The notes below the pieces were generated by a model that saw only the letters and a list, made by a program, of their open reading frames with translations, was not told where the DNA came from and ran no database searches. Below are positions 47,138 to 51,005 of a DNA stretch of 51,005 nt, piece by piece. This DNA is from an uncultured Gammaproteobacteria bacterium. Its GTDB lineage: Bacteria > Pseudomonadota > Gammaproteobacteria > Pseudomonadales > Azotimanducaceae. The stretch covers positions 1 to 51,005 of the forward strand of contig CAJWQG010000024.1 of assembly GCA_913045175.1 (NCBI GenBank). Reading direction: 5' to 3'. Positions within the stretch are counted from its first letter, which is position 1. The number at the start of each line of letters is the position of its first letter. The position numbers and the translations under genes are program-made.

Positions 47138-48313
47138 CTATTCGCCAAACACTCGTACGTTGATCACGCCCTCGATTTTCTGAATGTCGGCCACCAGATC
47201 ATCTGTGGGTTCGGATTCGATATCGATCAGATTGTAGGCCACGTCATCCCGACTTTTGTTGAGCATGTCGATAACGTTGATGTTTCGGTCCGCAAGAATC
47301 GACAAAACATTCCCCAGGATTCTGGGTACATTGTTGTTGGCCAATGCAATTCGAAAACCCTTGCCGCGTTCCAATGACAAATCAGGGAAGTTAACCGAAT
47401 TCTTGATATTGCCATTCTCAAGAAAGTCGAGGATCTGCTCGGATACCATGATCGCGCAGTTCTCTTCAGCTTCATCAGTGCTTGCTCCAAGATGAGGCGT
47501 TGCTACAACGCCCGGTTTCCCAATAAGCCCCAGCGTTGGAAAATCGGAGATGTACTGTGCGACTTTGCCACTATCAAGTGCGCCGCTTATCGCCTGGCCA
47601 TCGACAATCTCCTCTCTGGAAAAGTTCAACAAGACCGAGCCGTCTCTAAAGTATCCCAATGTTTCTTCATTGATCATTCCACGGGTCGAGTCCAGCACTG
47701 GCACATGAAGCGTAACAATATCGGACCGTGCGAACAGCGATTGCATATTCTCCATTTTCTGAACCCGACGGGAGATTCGCCATGCAGCATCAATCGATAA
47801 CGCTGGGTCATAGCCCAGTACTTCCATCTCCATCTGCAGTGCCATCTCTGCCACCATTGAACCAATTGCACCCAGACCAAGAGCACCGAGAGTCTTGCCT
47901 TTGAGCTCATTACCTTTGAACCGCTTTTTGTTGGCTTCAACCAATTTGTTGAGCTCAGCTTTGTCAGTTTCATCGCTAAGCGAGGAGACATATTCGATCC
48001 CATCGATTATTCCTCGGCAGGACATAAGCAATCCCGCCAACACCAATTCCTTAACCGCATTGGCGTTCGCGCCCGGGGTATTGAAAACAACGACACCCTT
48101 GTTAGTGTATTCAGATACGGGGATATTGTTGACGCCGGCACCAGCTCTACCAACCGCTCTCAGGGACGGCGTCACATCATCTATCGATAGCTGCTGACTT
48201 CGCACCAATATGGCATCGGGGTCCGAGATTTCTGAACTCACCTCGTAATCCTTACGGGGGAATTTCTCCAATCCCTTTTCAGAGATGTTGTTGATGGTTC
48301 GGACTTTGTACAT
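47138..48313 (-). CDS. serA: D-3-phosphoglycerate dehydrogenase
   Basis: A 391-residue NAD-dependent enzyme that opens serine synthesis. The substrate domain starts MYKVRTINNISEKGLEKFPR. The Rossmann motif is TLGALGLGAIGSMVAEMALQ near 140, and the catalytic set includes the region LLNFSREEIVDGQAISGAL and TPHLGASTDEAEENCA. A C-terminal ACT domain (about 320-391, NVIDMLNKSRDDVAYNLIDI) points to allosteric control. serC, normally in the same pathway group beside gyrA, is not in the window. Confidence 0.95.
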   Translation of the reverse strand: MYKVRTINNISEKGLEKFPRKDYEVSSEISDPDAILVRSQQLSIDDVTPSLRAVGRAGAGVNNIPVSEYTNKGVVVFNTPGANANAVKELVLAGLLMSCRGIIDGIEYVSSLSDETDKAELNKLVEANKKRFKGNELKGKTLGALGLGAIGSMVAEMALQMEMEVLGYDPALSIDAAWRISRRVQKMENMQSLFARSDIVTLHVPVLDSTRGMINEETLGYFRDGSVLLNFSREEIVDGQAISGALDSGKVAQYISDFPTLGLIGKPGVVATPHLGASTDEAEENCAIMVSEQILDFLENGNIKNSVNFPDLSLERGKGFRIALANNNVPRILGNVLSILADRNINVIDMLNKSRDDVAYNLIDIESEPTDDLVADIQKIEGVINVRVFGE

Positions 48314-48356
48314 CGGTGGTGCTCCGGAAAAGGCGTGATTCTATCACCGCGGATAT

Positions 48357-48374
48357 TCTTTTCGCGAGAAAAGA
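48357..48374. repeat. Perfect AT-rich inverted repeat upstream of serA
   Basis: TCTTTTC-gcga-GAAAAGA lies 43 bases before the serA start and 56 bases after the amidohydrolase stop (minus strand). Too AT-rich for a strong terminator; the position suits an operator. Confidence 0.5.
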
Positions 48375-48429
48375 CAACGTTTCCCGTGCACTAAAGCAAC
48401 GAATTAACAGGCTGCTGACTTAACGTACC

Positions 48430-49863
48430 TTATTTTCGATAATCCAGGGGTGGGTTTCGATCACCTAACAAAGGTACATACTTAAAATCGTGGCCCCGGC
48501 GATCTTTGAACTCCTGCTTTGCCGTACTGATCAACTTCGGATTTCTTAGCAAATCGATTACCGTAAGCGCCAGAGTCTTAGCTGCCACCTGCATTCCCTT
48601 CGCACCGATGGTGTATCCACCTGCTGCTATGGCCTGCCAGCTGTGAGAGGCGGTACCTGGTACCCAGGTCGCCGTCCTGAGGCCAGTCGTAGGCACATTC
48701 CAGCTTACATCACCGACATCCGTTGATCCCTGGCCATTGTCCATTTTCATCGGTAGTACCTTACTCTCCAATCCCGAAAAGTTTGTCGCATCAAGAAAGC
48801 TTGAAGAAACGCGTCGGGCAAATTCCTTTTCTTCCTCAGAATAAACAACCCCGCCAACCATGCTGAGGTTCGCATGCATCACCTTGGCAAGCGTTTCGTT
48901 CGGCAACAGCGAATGATTTCCATGCATAACTTTCGCATGAACCTCTGTCCCTGTCCCTTTTGCGGCCGCCTCTGAAACCGAGATAACCCGGTCCCAGATC
49001 ATCAACAGTGTGTCAGCGTCAGGATGACGCACATAGTAATAAACCTGGGCGTAGTCAGGCACAACGTTAGGCGCTTCACCACCTCTGGTAATCACGTAGT
49101 GGATCCTGGTTTTTTCCAGTACGTGCTCGCGCATCAGATTCACCATGTAATTCATCGACTCTACCCCATCCAGGGCAGAGCGACCCAGGTGGGGTGCTGC
49201 AGCTGCATGTGCCGAAATACCTGTAAACGTAAATCGCGCTGACTTATTTACCAGGCTGGTCGATGGGTTAGCAGCGTTTCGATCACTGGCATGCCAATGC
49301 AGTACCGCATCAACATCGTCAAATAGTCCCGCACGCACCATGTAAACTTTACCGGATCCACCTTCCTCTGCCGGCGTACCGTACAACCTTAGCGTTCCCT
49401 TAATGTCTTGATCGTCCATCCACTCTTTAAGCGCAAGCGCTGCAGCGGTAGAACACGCGCCGAATAAATGATGACCGCAGGCATGTCCGTTAGGTTTGTC
49501 GTCGACTATTTCACGGGTGGGCGTCGCCGACTGGGAAATACCGGGCAGCGCGTCGAACTCCGCCAGAATACCAATCACCGGCGAACCCTCGCCGTAGGAA
49601 GCGACAAATGCTGTGGGTATGTCGGCAACACCTGAGGTAACTTCAAATCCAGAGGATGCTAGATGCTGCTTAAGCAGATTCGAACTGCGGGTCTCCATGT
49701 AACCGAGCTCTGCAAAATCCCATAGTTGCATGGCGAGGTCTGTATGGCGCTGTTTATGCATCTCCAAAAAGCTAATCACCTGCTGCTTCTCATCATCAGC
49801 AGCTGCACAGCTTATAAACGCAGTTGCAATTAACAGGAACGTCAGTGCTTCTAGCTTCTTCAT
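48430..49863 (-). CDS. Exported M20-family amidohydrolase (AbgB/HipO-like)
   Basis: A 477-residue peptidase/amidohydrolase of the M20D group. The N-terminus is a signal peptide (MKKLEALTFLLIATAFISCA), with a weak lipobox (FISC) or signal peptidase I site (AAA-D). Metal ligands are in GILAEFDALPG (about 100) and NGHACGHHLFGA (about 125-134); the base is in YGTPAEEGGSGK near 160. HASDRNAANPSTS and a terminal HSWQAIAAGG complete the set. Family members cut N-acyl amino acids or p-aminobenzoyl-glutamate; the exported form here suggests scavenging in the periplasm. It overlaps the murG-like gene by four bases (ATGA). Confidence 0.88.
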   Translation of the reverse strand: MKKLEALTFLLIATAFISCAAADDEKQQVISFLEMHKQRHTDLAMQLWDFAELGYMETRSSNLLKQHLASSGFEVTSGVADIPTAFVASYGEGSPVIGILAEFDALPGISQSATPTREIVDDKPNGHACGHHLFGACSTAAALALKEWMDDQDIKGTLRLYGTPAEEGGSGKVYMVRAGLFDDVDAVLHWHASDRNAANPSTSLVNKSARFTFTGISAHAAAAPHLGRSALDGVESMNYMVNLMREHVLEKTRIHYVITRGGEAPNVVPDYAQVYYYVRHPDADTLLMIWDRVISVSEAAAKGTGTEVHAKVMHGNHSLLPNETLAKVMHANLSMVGGVVYSEEEKEFARRVSSSFLDATNFSGLESKVLPMKMDNGQGSTDVGDVSWNVPTTGLRTATWVPGTASHSWQAIAAGGYTIGAKGMQVAAKTLALTVIDLLRNPKLISTAKQEFKDRRGHDFKYVPLLGDRNPPLDYRK

Positions 49864-50927
49864 CCGCCCCTGCTCCCGTATGCCTCGATAAGATCGGTGA
49901 TGATAGTAACGCTGTCGATAACCTCAAATTCCTCAATTTTTCTCACAATAGATTGCCGGTCACGATAAACAGTATCGATAAGGCCGAGCAACGTTTCATC
50001 ATCTAACGACGATTCCTCAAGCGTCCTACTATATCCAGCTTCTGAAAACGCTTGGGCATTTTCCAGTTGGTCGCCTCGGCTCGCAGCTGAAGGCAGTGGA
50101 ATGAGAATATGCGGCTTTCTGGTTACCAATAACTCGTATATCGAGTTTGCGCCAGCTCTTGCAACAACAACATCCGCCGCAGCGAGCACGTCTCCAAATT
50201 CATCATGCAAAAATTCACGTTGCACGTAACCCGTCAAATTCAATTGATGATCCACGTTGCCTGCCCCAACCACGTGAGCGACCTGATACCGAGACAGCAA
50301 CTCATTCAGCACGCTACGAACGGCCTCATTGATTCGCGCCGCCCCGAGACTGCCACCAAAAACTAAGACTGTGGGTTTATCCTCAGTGAAACCCAGAAGA
50401 TCACGTCCTGCTCGTTCACTTCCCTTTAACAATGCATTGCGAATTGGCGTACCAGTAACCAACGCCTTATCACCTTTAAGGTATTTTGTTGTTTGCGGGA
50501 AGTTGACACATATTGTTCTTACAAGCGGAAAACAAAGGCGGTTCGCCAGGCCCGGGGAAACGTCCGACTCATGACTGATCACAGGAATGCGCATAAGCCA
50601 GGCTGCAAATACGAGGGGCACTGCTACGAAGCCACCCTTTGAAAATACGACCTGGGGGCGCTCCCTGAGACATATAATCAGGCTCTGCAAAAATCCACAG
50701 AAAATCCGGAACGGATCAACGAAATTCTGCCAGTCAAAATAGCGTCTAAGTTTTCCCGATGAAATTGCAAGAAAACGAATGCCAATGTTGTTGATGATGT
50801 CACTTTCGATACCAGCAACCGAGCCAACATAGACGACAGCGCAGCCTTTTCTCTGGAAATGCTCTATTAACGCGATATTGGGCGTGACATGTCCCGCTGT
50901 ACCACCCCCCGTAAACAGGACTTTCAT
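49860..50927 (-). CDS. MurG-like UDP-GlcNAc glycosyltransferase, Firmicutes-type
   Basis: A 355-residue GT28 (MurG superfamily) protein. The donor/acceptor motifs are LFTGGGTAGHVTPNIAL (residues 4-20), SSGKLRRYFDWQNFVDPFR, VVFSKGGFVAVPLVFAAWLM, then HESDVSPGLANRL, VFGGSLGAARIN and ARAGANSIYELLVTRKPHIL. The HESD-x-x-PGLANRL form is typical of Clostridium/Bacillus MurG. Gammaproteobacterial MurG usually has HEQN-x-x-AG. The dcw division cluster is not here, so this is likely a second, paralogous or acquired copy, perhaps for a different lipid II-like glycan. ATG 50927 is used; TTG 50936 is in frame. It is coupled to the exported amidohydrolase. Confidence 0.85.
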   Translation of the reverse strand: MKVLFTGGGTAGHVTPNIALIEHFQRKGCAVVYVGSVAGIESDIINNIGIRFLAISSGKLRRYFDWQNFVDPFRIFCGFLQSLIICLRERPQVVFSKGGFVAVPLVFAAWLMRIPVISHESDVSPGLANRLCFPLVRTICVNFPQTTKYLKGDKALVTGTPIRNALLKGSERAGRDLLGFTEDKPTVLVFGGSLGAARINEAVRSVLNELLSRYQVAHVVGAGNVDHQLNLTGYVQREFLHDEFGDVLAAADVVVARAGANSIYELLVTRKPHILIPLPSAASRGDQLENAQAFSEAGYSRTLEESSLDDETLLGLIDTVYRDRQSIVRKIEEFEVIDSVTIITDLIEAYGSRGG

Positions 50928-50932
50928 TACGG

Positions 50933-51005
50933 TCAAATGCCCAGGGTCTCTTTGACCAGAGGTATAGTGACCTTTTTCTGTCGCGCCAGGTTCTCAACCT
51001 CGATA
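50933..51005 (-). CDS. C-terminal end of an unidentified gene (cut by window edge)
   Basis: The last 23 residues (IEVENLARQKKVTIPLVKET-LGI) and TGA stop at 50933. The gene runs tightly into the murG-like gene (stop before ATG 50927), so these are probably one operon. The helix resembles the end of ketopantoate reductase-like proteins, but this is too short to call. Confidence 0.5.
   Translation of the reverse strand, partial: IEVENLARQKKVTIPLVKETLGI

Overview
The window reads as a chromosomal segment of a gammaproteobacterium. The evidence is the combination of several gene blocks typical of that class: thrS-infC-rpmI-rplT-pheS-pheT-ihfA-merR, then gyrA-pheA-hisC-tyrA-cmk-rpsA-ihfB-lapA-lapB, and mtaD-ubiG-yciK read divergently from gyrA. 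The order resembles Pseudomonas, but serC, the aroA part of tyrA, and mupP are missing from their usual places. Nothing allows a species call. There are no rRNA genes, no CRISPR arrays, no insertion sequences and no prophage genes.

Layout. 1-7685 is a surface-polysaccharide region: the start of galU, a decayed glycosyltransferase, a CMP-sialic/nonulosonic acid synthetase, manC, an O-antigen ligase/polymerase-like membrane protein, a capD/wbpM-type nucleotide-sugar dehydratase and a WecA-like initiating transferase. 7787-10871 holds tRNA-Pro and a small exported-protein group: a frameshifted repeat protein, a protein with a CxxxxCH domain, and a TlpA-like thioredoxin that has lost one active-site cysteine. 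11001-18349 is the translation operon thrS to ihfA plus a MerR regulator; it ends in a strong hairpin. 18652-23656 has tRNA-Val, uvrB, tRNA-Asn, a repeat-rich intergenic stretch, a ComEA-like protein and lapB/lapA. 23696-32220 runs (minus strand) from gyrA through aromatic amino-acid genes and cmk to rpsA and ihfB. 32563-36750 (plus) is mtaD-ubiG-[frameshifted sugar-phosphate transferase]-yciK. 36896-41751 (minus) is rluB, scpB, scpA, trpS and yciO. 41859-47114 (plus) is yciB, yciI, an SH3 protein, pdxJ, a membrane-anchored cold-shock protein, an unknown gene, yciH and mnmC. 47138-51005 (minus) is serA, an exported M20 amidohydrolase, a second-type MurG-like transferase and the end of another gene.

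How the genes work together. manC (GDP-mannose), the NeuA-like synthetase (CMP-sugar), galU (UDP-glucose) and the dehydratase supply activated sugars. The WecA-like enzyme starts a chain on undecaprenyl phosphate and the ligase-like protein polymerises or transfers it. Three polysaccharide or exported-protein genes carry frameshifts (373-1248, 7888-8681, 34600-36007), while the housekeeping genes are intact, so the lesions fall on accessory surface functions. Both IHF subunits lie about 12 kb apart, and LapA/LapB link this segment to LPS control.

The most unusual items are: the 4-bp frameshift in the sugar transferase that sits where mupP is expected; the degenerate glycosyltransferase beside a synthetase without an ATG start; the TlpA-like protein with WCAPY; a Firmicutes-like MurG translationally coupled to an exported amidohydrolase; an N-terminally membrane-anchored cold-shock domain; a 260-bp palindrome cluster in front of thrS; and GyrA with Asn83/Glu87. 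I found no clear new multi-gene system.
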